Positions 7,084 through 15,402 of a stretch of 39,967 bases of DNA are shown piece after piece (within the stretch, counting starts at the first letter, position 1; each line of letters starts with the position of its first letter). Under the pieces are notes generated by a model. It saw only the letters and a program-made list of their open reading frames with translations. It made no database searches and was not told the origin of the DNA. The position numbers and the translations under genes are program-made. This DNA is from a bacterium (GTDB lineage: Bacteria > Bacillota > Bacilli > Lactobacillales > Streptococcaceae): assembly GCA_905221085.1 (NCBI GenBank), contig CAJNBT010000011.1:1-39967 (forward strand), read 5' to 3'.

Positions 7084-7509
7084 ATGTTAGAGATTCAAGA
7101 TTTACTGTATCAACTACGCTTGTCTGAGCAAGCGAGTACGCAATTGTTTGAAAAAAGGCTTGGGATTAGTTTGACACGGTATCAGATTTTACTGTTTCTG
7201 CTGGAAAACTCTCCTTGTAATCAAATGGCAGTTCAGGAGCGTTTGAAGATTGATCAGGCTGCTTTGACCCGACATTTCAAAATTCTGGAAAAGGAAGGTT
7301 TGGTGGAGCGTCATCGCAATCCTGAAAATCAGCGGGAAGTCTTGGTAGAGACTACGAAGTATGCCAAGGAGCAGTTAGTAGTGAATCCCCCTCTGCAACA
7401 TATCAAGGTTAAGCAAGAGATGGAAAGTATCTTAACAGAGTCTGAAAAAACAGAACTCAGCCGTTTACTAAATAAATTGGTTTTGGGTATTGAAAATATA
7501 GAAATTTAA
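7084..7509 (+). CDS. MarR family transcriptional regulator
   Basis: A 141-residue winged-helix regulator. The segment LLFLLENSPCNQMAVQERLKIDQAALTRHFKILEKEGLVERHR (residues about 36-80) is the MarR helix-turn-helix and wing. The flanking N- and C-terminal helices would form the dimer. These proteins usually repress their own operon and a neighbouring gene and let go when a small ligand or oxidant binds. The gene is first in a two-gene operon: the DUF1304 membrane protein starts 10 bases after its stop. The start ATG has AGAGGAAGAA in front. The ligand is unknown. Confidence 0.9.
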   Translation: MLEIQDLLYQLRLSEQASTQLFEKRLGISLTRYQILLFLLENSPCNQMAVQERLKIDQAALTRHFKILEKEGLVERHRNPENQREVLVETTKYAKEQLVVNPPLQHIKVKQEMESILTESEKTELSRLLNKLVLGIENIEI

Positions 7510-7519
7510 GGAGAAATAG

Positions 7520-7882
7520 ATGTCAATTACTACAATCATTTTAGCAACAATCGTTGCTTTGGAGCATTTTTACATTTTTTATTTGGAAAGTATTGCAACT
7601 CAATCAGATGCGACTAGTCGTGTATTTAACATGGACAAGGAAGAACTAGCTCGTCCGTCAGTAAATTCACTGTTCAAAAATCAAGGAATCTATAATGCTC
7701 TGCTAGGAGTCTTTCTCTTGTATGGAATTTATTTCTCACAGAGTTTAGAAATTGTGACTATTTTTGTCTTGTTTGTGATTGGGGCTGCGGCTTATGGCTC
7801 TCTAACAGCAGATAAGAAAATTATTTTGAAGCAAGGTGGACCAGCTATTTTGGCCTTGATTAGTATTTTCCTCTTTAAATAA
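7520..7882 (+). CDS. DUF1304 family membrane protein
   Basis: A 120-residue protein with four predicted membrane helices: about residues 3-21, 57-73, 75-95 and 100-118. The family signature features are visible: LEHFYIFYLE in helix 1, then NQGIYNALLGVFLLYG. DUF1304 proteins have no proven function. The pairing with a MarR regulator and a shared promoter suggests a stress-responsive membrane protein, but that is inference. The start is set by TTAAGGAGAAATAG before the ATG. A terminator follows directly. Confidence 0.85.
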   Translation: MSITTIILATIVALEHFYIFYLESIATQSDATSRVFNMDKEELARPSVNSLFKNQGIYNALLGVFLLYGIYFSQSLEIVTIFVLFVIGAAAYGSLTADKKIILKQGGPAILALISIFLFK

Positions 7883-7893
7883 ATTTGAAAGGC

Positions 7894-7917
7894 GGTACTA
7901 GCCTCGCTAGTCCTTTT
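7894..7917 (+). terminator. Terminator of the marR-DUF1304 operon
   Basis: Stem GG-T-ACTAGC around CTC with GCTAGT-CC, followed by TTTT. Confidence 0.7.
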
Positions 7918-7939
7918 CAACTCCAAAATAAGGGAAATA

Positions 7940-7948
7940 TGTTATACT
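7940..7948 (+). promoter_or_regulatory. Extended -10 promoter of pcp
   Basis: TGT followed by TATACT (7943-7948), 48 bases before the pcp ATG. Confidence 0.6.
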
Positions 7949-7995
7949 TGTCTTTAAGAAAAGAGTTTCATTGAATTGGTTGTAAGGAGTTAGAA

Positions 7996-8640
7996 ATGAA
8001 AGTATTAGTGACAGGTTTTGAACCCTTTGGAGGGGAAAAGGTTAATCCAGCTTTGGAGGCTATTAAAGGTTTACCAGATGAAATCCATGGTGCTGAGGTC
8101 CGTTGGCTAGAAGTGCCAACAGTCTTTCACAAATCGGCTCAAGTATTGGAAGAAGAGATGAGTCGTTATCAACCTGATTTTGTCCTTTGTATTGGTCAAG
8201 CAGGTGGAAGATCTAGCTTGACGCCTGAACGAGTGGCCATTAATCAAGACGATGCACGCATCCCAGATAATGAAGGTAATCAACCGATTGACCTTCCCAT
8301 TCGCCAAGATGGTGCTTCGGCCTACTTTAGCAGTTTGCCGATTAAAGCGATGGTCCAAGCTATAAAAATGGTGGGCTTGCCGGCCTCTATTTCCAATACG
8401 GCAGGGACTTTTGTCTGCAATCATTTGATGTATCAGGCCCTCTATTTGGCAGAAAAGAAATTTCCACATGTTAAGGCAGGTTTTATGCACATTCCTTATA
8501 TGATGGAACAGGTGGTGAATCGACCGACCACTCCAGCTATGAGTTTAGTGGATATTAGGCGAGGGATAGAAGCGGCAATCGGGGCTATTATAGAACATGG
8601 AGATCAGGATCTCAAGTTGATAGGCGGAGAAATTCATTGA
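7996..8640 (+). CDS. pcp: Pyrrolidone-carboxylate peptidase
   Basis: A 214-residue cytosolic cysteine peptidase (family C15) that removes N-terminal pyroglutamate from peptides. The catalytic triad can be read as E78 (in [18 protein letters not shown]), C141 (in [12 protein letters not shown]) and H165 (in AGFMHIPYM). The N-terminal [11 protein letters not shown] is the family hallmark. Length is normal for the family. The start ATG is preceded by TAAGGAGTTAGAA. It is a single gene with its own promoter, and it converges on the DUF975 gene across a shared hairpin terminator. Confidence 0.96.
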   Translation: MKVLVTGFEPFGGEKVNPALEAIKGLPDEIHGAEVRWLEVPTVFHKSAQVLEEEMSRYQPDFVLCIGQAGGRSSLTPERVAINQDDARIPDNEGNQPIDLPIRQDGASAYFSSLPIKAMVQAIKMVGLPASISNTAGTFVCNHLMYQALYLAEKKFPHVKAGFMHIPYMMEQVVNRPTTPAMSLVDIRRGIEAAIGAIIEHGDQDLKLIGGEIH

Positions 8641-8643
8641 TAG

Positions 8644-8676
8644 AAAAAAGCTTGAGGGAAAACCTTCAAGCTTTTG
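8644..8676. terminator. Bidirectional terminator between pcp and the DUF975 gene
   Basis: AAAAGCTTGAGG pairs with CCTTCAAGCTTTT, with A and T runs on both sides, so it can act on both strands. The stop codon and last few codons of the minus-strand DUF975 gene lie inside the stem. Confidence 0.75.
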
Positions 8677-9523
8677 GACGTTTTCGAGCCAGTACTGCTC
8701 GGTAGAAAATTATTTTATTGATTTGAATGTAGGGTAGGAGTGAGAAACTAGCAATTCCAAAGGTAATCCAATTGAGGAAGTACCAAGGAAGGAGTTGTAA
8801 GTCTAGGACAAAGCGTTGAAATTTGTAGTCTTTCATCAGGAAACGGCTGGTTTTAAGGATTTGTCCTGGTTTTGCTTGTCCCAAGTAGAGAGTGTCACAG
8901 AGGAGAAATTCTACCTGCGAATAGGCATAGTATTGCGGGATATAGAGACTATTTCCTACAATCATCAAGAGGATACTTGCTAGGAAGTAAAGACCAAAGG
9001 TCATGAGGAAGCGTTCGGTTTCAATTGACGTGAGATCTAGATTGGGAAACTCAGGGTGAAGGGCAACGAATTTCTTGGCTAAAAAGCTACTGTAAAAGAG
9101 GAAGTAAATCCCGAGTAAGCTAGGAATGCTCCATAAAAAGAGATAGAAACGTTTGAGAAGGAGGGTCAAAAAGGTTTGTGAAAAGTACTCTTCGTTAAAG
9201 AGAGTGAGACTATTTTTGACGGTTAGTTCTGTATCAGGATTCTTGATGAGTTTCAGCGTTGTATAGACGGAACTGGTTAGAAGTATCGTTCCGATAAAGG
9301 AGACTAATAGTGGGAAAAGGTAGGCTTGGGATACATGGCCAAACACGCTTAAAAAGGGTTGTTCTAAAACACTCTCGTTGATGCGCTCTAAGGGATTAAG
9401 AAAGCCAGACAAAATGACCAGCATGCTAGGTAAGAGATAAACGAGAAAGAGGCGGGGATTTTCAGCTTGAAATTGCCTAGCCTGCAGACGAATGGTTTTT
9501 AAATCAATTTTTGGGTATTTCAT
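8666..9523 (-). CDS. DUF975 family integral membrane protein
   Basis: A 285-residue protein with about six membrane helices. It begins MKYPKIDLKTIRLQARQFQ and has the long hydrophobic stretches and central LIKNPDTELTVKNSLTLF region typical of DUF975 proteins, whose function is unknown. The frame is open 44 codons further upstream into tgt, but that extension lacks a ribosome-binding site and would run over the promoter. The ATG at 9523 is preferred: it sits exactly six bases after an extended -10 (TGG-TATAAT), so the mRNA may start at the ATG itself. The gene is divergent from tgt. Confidence 0.8.
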   Translation of the reverse strand: MKYPKIDLKTIRLQARQFQAENPRLFLVYLLPSMLVILSGFLNPLERINESVLEQPFLSVFGHVSQAYLFPLLVSFIGTILLTSSVYTTLKLIKNPDTELTVKNSLTLFNEEYFSQTFLTLLLKRFYLFLWSIPSLLGIYFLFYSSFLAKKFVALHPEFPNLDLTSIETERFLMTFGLYFLASILLMIVGNSLYIPQYYAYSQVEFLLCDTLYLGQAKPGQILKTSRFLMKDYKFQRFVLDLQLLPWYFLNWITFGIASFSLLPYIQINKIIFYRAVLARKRPKA

Positions 9524-9529
9524 TCTCTC

Positions 9530-9538
9530 ATTATACCA
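9530..9538 (-). promoter_or_regulatory. Extended -10 placed for a leaderless DUF975 mRNA
   Basis: On the minus strand TGG-TATAAT is followed by GAGAGA and then ATG. Initiation seven bases after the -10 would fall on the A of the start codon. One of five copies of this geometry in the window. Confidence 0.6.
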
Positions 9539-9564
9539 TAGTTCGTGACAGTTCCAGCTTTTTT

Positions 9565-9573
9565 TGATAAAAT
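9565..9573 (+). promoter_or_regulatory. Probable promoter of tgt
   Basis: TGA-TAAAAT (9568-9573) is an extended -10 pointing at tgt, about 60 bases before its ATG. The resulting leader would contain two hairpins (9583-9592 and 9606-9622). Confidence 0.5.
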
Positions 9574-9636
9574 CATACAGTATGCCCTTGGGCACAAAGT
9601 ATGAACTGGGACTGTTTTTCCCAGCTTCGGAGGTAG

Positions 9637-10782
<1,146 letters not shown>

Positions 10783-10801
10783 AATGGAATTGATATAAGC
10801 T

Positions 10802-10834
10802 AAAAATCCTAAGTTTTCTCTTGGGATTTTTCTT
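10802..10834 (+). terminator. Terminator of tgt
   Basis: A 12-bp stem, AAAAATCCTAAG with CTTGGGATTTTT, including one T-G pair, followed by more T. Confidence 0.85.
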
Positions 10835-10882
10835 CTTTTTTTGATAGAATAAAGAGTACAATGAAAGGAAGAATAGACTCGT

Positions 10883-12700
10883 ATGCGCATTAAATGGTTT
10901 TCCTTGATTAGGATTACAGGTTTACTACTGGTACTCTTGTATCATTTCTTTCAGACCATCTTTCCTGGAGGTTTTTTCGGGGTAGATGTCTTTTTCACAT
11001 TTTCAGGATTTCTGATTACAGCTCTACTCATCGAAGAATTTTCTAAAAATCACGAGATTGACTTGATTGGATTTTTTAGGAGGCGTTTTTATCGGATTGT
11101 GCCACCTGTGGTTTTGATGGTCTTGGTAACCATGCCCTTTACCTTCCTAGTTCGGCAAGATTATGTAGCTGGAATTGGTGGCCAGATTGCGGGTGTCTTA
11201 GGCTTTATGACTAACTTCTATGAACTTCTAACAGGTGGGAGTTATGAATCTCAGTTCATTCCACATTTGTTTGTTCATAATTGGAGCTTGGCTGTTGAGG
11301 TTCACTACTATATTCTTTGGGGATTGGCAGTTTGGCTCTTATCCAAGCAGTCTAGGTCAAATGGTCAGTTGAGAGGGATGGTTTTTCTCTTATCAACTGC
11401 TGCCTTCTTGATTAGTTTCTTCTCCATGTTTATTGGTAGTTTTCTAGTAACCTCTTATTCTTCTGTTTACTTCTCTAGTTTAACTCATGTCTATCCATTC
11501 TTTTTGGGAAGTGTCCTAGCAACTATTGTAGGCGTTCGTCAGACGACTTCCCTCGTCAAGCAGTTGGATAAAATCTGGGATTTACGCAAGACCCTTTTAG
11601 TTTTGGGAGGAGGTTTTGGCTTCTTACTCATTTTGACCTTCTTTGTCAAATTCACTTATCTTTTTGCCTATCTTATAGGCTTCTTGCTTGCTAGTCTTGC
11701 AGCTCTTACTATGATATTGGCAGCGCGTGTCTTACATGAAAAGACACCTCATATACAGGAACCGAAGATTATCAGTTTCTTAGCGGATACTAGCTATGCG
11801 GTTTATCTCTTCCATTGGTCTTTCTATATCATATTCTCACAGTTGACCTCAAATCTTTTTGCTGTGTTACTGACTTTGATTTGTTCTTATGGATTTGCCA
11901 GTCTTTCATTTTATGTATTGGAGCCGTGGATTGCAGGCAAGAACACACCTGTTTTACAAACTCTTCGTCCCCTGCCTTATATTCACGCAATTCTTGCAAC
12001 AAGTACAGGAATTTTGGCCTTCATTGTCCTCTTAGTGACTTTGTTGGCACCACAAGTGGGAGCTTTTGAGACAGATTTGACTGTCAATGGTTTGAAGCAA
12101 GCTGCAACAAATATTGTCCAGACTAAGGTGATGGCAGAACGAGCAGAAGCTGATAGTTTAGGAATTGCTGATGGCACTATGTTAATTGGTGACTCGGTTG
12201 CTTTAAGGGCAAATACAGCCCTGCAGACAGCCCTTCCTGGAGCACAGATTAACGCGCAGGTCAGCAGAACAACCAAGACCGCCAACGAAATCATGCTCAA
12301 CAATAGCCAGAATAAATTTCTACCAAAGATGGTGGTCATTGCAACAGGGGTAAATAATCCTGAAAATTACAAGGAAGATTGGGATAGTATCGTGAAAAAT
12401 CTTCCTAAGGGACACCATATGATTTTGGTTACTCCTTATGAGGGAGATAAGACAAAAGAGACTTATGCAATCGTTGAGAAGGCTGCTGCCTATATGAGAG
12501 AATTGGCAGAGAAGACTCCTTATATCACCATTGCTGATTGGAATCAAGTTGCTAAGGAACATCCAGAAATCTGGGCAGGTACAGACCAAGTCCATTTCGG
12601 AAGTGACACTAGTAAAATTGAAGCAGGAGCAAAATTGTATGCCGATACCATTGCTACAGCCTTGCAAACAGCTCAAGACAAGCCAGTCAAATCAAAATAA
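10883..12700 (+). CDS. oatA: Peptidoglycan O-acetyltransferase OatA (Adr)
   Basis: A 605-residue two-part enzyme. Residues 1 to about 395 form an acyltransferase-3 membrane domain with about 11 helices and GVDVFFTFSGFLITALL near residue 33; it carries acetyl groups across the membrane. Residues about 425-605 are an extracellular SGNH/GDSL esterase-like domain that transfers acetyl to the C6-OH of MurNAc, which blocks lysozyme. The catalytic residues read from this frame are S438 (IGDSVAL), D568 and H571 (TDQVHFG). These are the numbers I recall for the characterised pneumococcal OatA, which makes the identification strong. ATG is preceded by AAAGGAAGAATAGACTCGT; the spacing is long but no better start exists. 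A hairpin terminator follows. Confidence 0.93.
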   Translation: MRIKWFSLIRITGLLLVLLYHFFQTIFPGGFFGVDVFFTFSGFLITALLIEEFSKNHEIDLIGFFRRRFYRIVPPVVLMVLVTMPFTFLVRQDYVAGIGGQIAGVLGFMTNFYELLTGGSYESQFIPHLFVHNWSLAVEVHYYILWGLAVWLLSKQSRSNGQLRGMVFLLSTAAFLISFFSMFIGSFLVTSYSSVYFSSLTHVYPFFLGSVLATIVGVRQTTSLVKQLDKIWDLRKTLLVLGGGFGFLLILTFFVKFTYLFAYLIGFLLASLAALTMILAARVLHEKTPHIQEPKIISFLADTSYAVYLFHWSFYIIFSQLTSNLFAVLLTLICSYGFASLSFYVLEPWIAGKNTPVLQTLRPLPYIHAILATSTGILAFIVLLVTLLAPQVGAFETDLTVNGLKQAATNIVQTKVMAERAEADSLGIADGTMLIGDSVALRANTALQTALPGAQINAQVSRTTKTANEIMLNNSQNKFLPKMVVIATGVNNPENYKEDWDSIVKNLPKGHHMILVTPYEGDKTKETYAIVEKAAAYMRELAEKTPYITIADWNQVAKEHPEIWAGTDQVHFGSDTSKIEAGAKLYADTIATALQTAQDKPVKSK

Positions 12701-12706
12701 CGTGTA

Positions 12707-12746
12707 TTTAAAAGAGAAGAGTTGGAGAAATCCAGCTCTTTTAAAA
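12707..12746 (+). terminator. Terminator of oatA
   Basis: An outer 10-bp stem, TTTAAAAGAG with CTCTTTTAAA, continues inward with AGTTGG/CCAGCT around a short loop. Confidence 0.75.
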
Positions 12747-12757
12747 TATCTCTAGAA

Positions 12758-12774
12758 AATAGGTCTATACCATT
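12758..12774 (+). promoter_or_regulatory. Candidate NagR (dre) operator of nagA
   Basis: The sequence around AGGTCTATACCAT is a near-perfect palindrome resembling the dre sites (TGGTATAGACCA type) bound by the GntR-family regulator NagR/YvoA in Gram-positives. It abuts the -35 of nagA. NagR senses glucosamine-6-phosphate, the product of NagA, so the placement makes sense. Confidence 0.6.
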
Positions 12775-12801
12775 TACAAATAAAAAAGAAAGGTTTATAA
12801 T
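12773..12801 (+). promoter_or_regulatory. Promoter of nagA
   Basis: TTTACA (12773-12778), 17-base spacer, TATAAT (12796-12801). The transcript would start near 12808. Confidence 0.75.
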
Positions 12802-12851
12802 GTAATTGACATAATAAATTGTAGAATCAATCTTTTAAGGAGGTTAACATT

Positions 12852-14003
12852 ATGCCTAACTATATTAAAGCGGATCAGTTTTTCTACCCACACGGAGTTC
12901 GTCAAGGTGGTTACTTAGAACTTGTGGACGGAAAATTTGGAAAGCATGTAGAAGAGATTCCTGAAGGCGCTGAGGTGATTGACTATACAGGCTACAGTAT
13001 TGCTCCAGGACTTGTGGATACCCACATTCATGGATTTGGCGGTGTGGATGTTATGGACAATAATATCGAAGGTACCCTTCATACCATGAGTGAAGGACTC
13101 CTCAGCATGGGAGTAACGAGCTTCTTACCAACCACTTTGACCTCATCTTATGAGCAATTGCTTGCGGTAACAGAAAATATTGGTGCTCGTTACCAGGAAG
13201 CAACTGGAGCCAAGATTCGTGGGATCTATTTTGAAGGGCCTTATTTCACAGAGAAATACAAGGGGGCTCAAAACCCTGCTTACATGAAAGATCCTCGTAT
13301 GGATGAGTTTCGTGCTTGGCAAAAAGCAGCAAATGGTTTGCTAAATAAAATTGCCCTTGCGCCAGAGCGTGAAGGTGTAGAAGACTTTGTTCGTACGGTT
13401 ACGGGCGAAGGTGTGACGGTTGCTCTTGGTCACTCAGATGCAACATTTGATGAAGCTAAAAAGGCAGTAGATGCTGGGGCTAGTGTTTGGGTACATGCCT
13501 ACAATGGAATGCGTGGGTTGACGCACCGTGAACTGGGTATGGTTGGAGCCATGTATCAATTGCCACATACCTATGCAGAGTTAATCTGTGATGGTCACCA
13601 CGTAGATCCAAAAGCCTGCGAAATTCTTATCAAACAAAAAGGAACAGAAAATATTGCTCTTATCACAGACTGTATGACAGCTGGTGGATTGGAAGACGGT
13701 GACTATATGTTGGGAGAATTCCCAGTTGTAGTTGCAAATGGAACTGCACGCCTCAAATCGACAGGTAACTTGGCAGGTTCTATCCTTAAACTCAAAGACG
13801 GTTTGAAAAATGTGGTTGACTGGAACATTGCCTCTCCACACGAAGCGGTTATGATGGCAAGCTTCAACCCAGCAAAATCTGTTCATATTGATGATGTTTG
13901 TGGCCAAATCCGTGAAGGCTATGACGCGGACTTTATCGTACTAGACAAAGATTTGGAATTGGTAGCTACGTATCTAGATGGTGTGAAACGATATCAAGCA
14001 TAA
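12852..14003 (+). CDS. nagA: N-acetylglucosamine-6-phosphate deacetylase
   Basis: A 383-residue amidohydrolase that removes acetate from GlcNAc-6-P to give GlcN-6-P, feeding amino sugars into glycolysis or back to wall synthesis. Metal ligands H58 and H60 are in DTHIHGFGG; FEGPYF carries the conserved Glu; ALGHSDATFDEA and WVHAYNGM hold further His residues; LITDCMTAGG holds the catalytic Asp. Length is normal for the family. The start follows a strong AAGGAGG. It is alone between its promoter, with a NagR-like operator, and a terminator; nagB is not nearby. Confidence 0.96.
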   Translation: MPNYIKADQFFYPHGVRQGGYLELVDGKFGKHVEEIPEGAEVIDYTGYSIAPGLVDTHIHGFGGVDVMDNNIEGTLHTMSEGLLSMGVTSFLPTTLTSSYEQLLAVTENIGARYQEATGAKIRGIYFEGPYFTEKYKGAQNPAYMKDPRMDEFRAWQKAANGLLNKIALAPEREGVEDFVRTVTGEGVTVALGHSDATFDEAKKAVDAGASVWVHAYNGMRGLTHRELGMVGAMYQLPHTYAELICDGHHVDPKACEILIKQKGTENIALITDCMTAGGLEDGDYMLGEFPVVVANGTARLKSTGNLAGSILKLKDGLKNVVDWNIASPHEAVMMASFNPAKSVHIDDVCGQIREGYDADFIVLDKDLELVATYLDGVKRYQA

Positions 14004-14008
14004 GATAG

Positions 14009-14042
14009 AAAGCAGGAGTTAGAGACTAGCTTCTGCTTTTTT
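14009..14042 (+). terminator. Terminator of nagA
   Basis: AAAGCAGGAGTTAG pairs with CTAGCTTCTGCTTT around AGA, followed by TTTT. Confidence 0.85.
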
Positions 14043-14144
14043 ATGCAGGGTGCTTTACCGGTAAATAAAAAAGTTAAAAAAATCACAAAAACTTGAACAA
14101 ACAAATGAAAAGGGTTACAATTTTATTATAAAGGAAAAATAGAA

Positions 14145-14810
14145 CCTGCTTGCAGCGTATCCATTATTGATTCAGGACCAGTTGGATTGGCTTCTCTTTT
14201 ATAGTGACATGAAATAAAATCTGAACAAATTGATTAGGAAAGTCAAATTAATTTATAGAAGCATTTTAGCACCTATAACGCACTATTCTAGATTCAATAT
14301 ACTGTGGCAGATTAATTCTACTCACCAGCTAAATTGATTATGGTGGACCTAGATGATAACCGCTTGGAAACTGCTGTATCATTTGGTGCGACTCATAAGG
14401 TTAATTCTTCAGAACCTGAAAAAGCCATTAAAGAAGTTTATGATTTGACAGATGGACGTGGTGTGGATGTTGCTATCGAAGCTGTTGGTATTCCTGCAAC
14501 ATTTGATTTTTGTCAAAAGATTATCGGTGTAGACGGAACAGTTGTCAACTGTGGTGTGCATGGTAAACCAGTTGAATTCGATTTAGACAAACTTTGGATT
14601 CGCAACATCAATGTAACAACTGGTTTGGTATCTACAAATACAACTCCACAATTGTTGAAAGCACTTGAAAGTCATAAGATTGAACCAGAAAAATTAGTAA
14701 CCCATTATTTCAAACTCAGTGAAATTGAAAAAGCCCATGAAGTCTTCAGTCAGGCAACAAACCACCATGTCATTAAGGTCATTATTGAAAACGATATCTC
14801 AGAAGCTTAA
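14145..14810 (+). pseudogene. Remnant of a zinc-containing alcohol dehydrogenase
   Basis: Only the second half of a medium-chain zinc alcohol dehydrogenase survives. The piece at 14145-14201 reads PACSVSIIDSGPVGLASLL, a decayed form of the GxGxxG coenzyme-binding turn (normally like VAVIGAGPVGLAALL). After an inserted repeat the frame resumes near 14316 as FYSPAKLIMVDLDDNRLETA and runs to TAA at 14810. The catalytic zinc domain, about the first 170 residues, is absent. The later frame opens with TTG at 14334 but has no ribosome-binding site, so it is unlikely to be made. In-frame stops occur in the repeat and at 14313. The rest of the 14043-14144 gap shows only AT-rich sequence. Confidence 0.85.
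14200..14304 (+). repeat. Probable RUP-type repeat inside the pseudogene
   Basis: About 100 bases flanked by TA on both sides interrupt the dehydrogenase remnant between the codons for LASLL and the FYSPAK segment. The interior is AT-rich and noncoding, and the ends show a weak inverted similarity (TAGTGACATGAAAT / CAGTATATTGAATC). The size and TA flanks fit RUP, a pneumococcal repeat of about 107 bases thought to be moved by an IS630-family transposase. I assign the family from memory, so the name is less sure than the insertion itself. Confidence 0.55.
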
Positions 14811-14844
14811 TAAGTAAAAAGTTTTTATCATATAAGCAAATAGA

Positions 14845-14877
14845 AATTCAGTTATCTATCAGATGGCTGGATTTTTT
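14845..14877 (+). terminator. Terminator after the dehydrogenase remnant
   Basis: AATTCAG pairs with CTGGATT, with an inner ATCT/AGAT pair, followed by TTTTT. It is probably the original terminator of the now broken gene. Confidence 0.65.
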
Positions 14878-14929
14878 ATCAAAAAATTAAGAGATGAGCA
14901 TATTTCTTTCCTTGTCTGGCGGAATTAGT

Positions 14930-14935
14930 TATAAT
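14930..14935 (+). promoter_or_regulatory. -10 of the DUF1033 gene
   Basis: TATAAT, 20 to 26 bases before the possible start codons. The -35 is not convincing. Confidence 0.55.
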
Positions 14936-14954
14936 ATACGGTACAAAGGAATGA

Positions 14955-15326
14955 ATGAATATGTATCGTGTTATAGAAATGTACGGAGATTTTGAGCCTT
15001 GGTGGTTCTTAGAAGGTTGGGAAGAAGATATTGTAGCTAGTAAGAAATTTGACCAGTATTATGATGCTCTCAAATACTATAAAACTTGCTGGTTTAGATT
15101 GGAACAAGAATCCCCTCTTTATAAAAGTAGAAGTGACTTGATGACCATTTTTTGGGATCCAGAAGACCAACGCTGGTGCGATGAATGTGATGAATATTTA
15201 CAACAATACCATTCTTTGGCTCTTTTACAGGATGAGCAGGTTATTCCAGACGAAAAATTACGTCCGGGATATGAAAAACAAACAGGTAAGGAAAGGCACC
15301 GTTCTTGCCGTGTGAAATTAAAATAG
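14955..15326 (+). CDS. DUF1033 family protein
   Basis: A 123-residue soluble, acidic and aromatic-rich protein (MYGDFEPWWFLEGWEEDIV at the N-terminus, IFWDPEDQRWCDECDEYLQ in the middle). It belongs to the DUF1033 family of small Firmicutes proteins with no known function, commonly found next to the comG operon in streptococci. Two in-frame ATGs compete: 14955 is 4 bases and 14961 is 10 bases after AAAGGA. The shorter form starting MYRVIEMYG may be the true one. A terminator sits between it and the ComX box, so it is not part of the competence operon. Confidence 0.8.
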   Translation: MNMYRVIEMYGDFEPWWFLEGWEEDIVASKKFDQYYDALKYYKTCWFRLEQESPLYKSRSDLMTIFWDPEDQRWCDECDEYLQQYHSLALLQDEQVIPDEKLRPGYEKQTGKERHRSCRVKLK

Positions 15327-15330
15327 AGAA

Positions 15331-15359
15331 AAAGTAACTTTTTTGGAGTTGCTTTTTTT
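15331..15359 (+). terminator. Terminator of the DUF1033 gene
   Basis: AAAGTAACT pairs with AGTTGCTTT, with one T-G pair, and is followed by TTTT. It insulates the competence operon from upstream reading. Confidence 0.8.
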
Positions 15360-15374
15360 ATTTTCCCAAATTTT

Positions 15375-15382
15375 TGCGAATA
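15375..15382 (+). promoter_or_regulatory. ComX (SigX) box of the comG operon
   Basis: TGCGAATA preceded by a T-rich tract matches the streptococcal com-box/cin-box (consensus TACGAATA) used by the competence sigma factor ComX in place of a -35/-10. It lies 20 bases before the comGA ATG at 15403. The operon should therefore be silent except in competent cells. Confidence 0.85.
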
Positions 15383-15402
15383 GTATAGGTGAGGAGGTAA
15401 GT

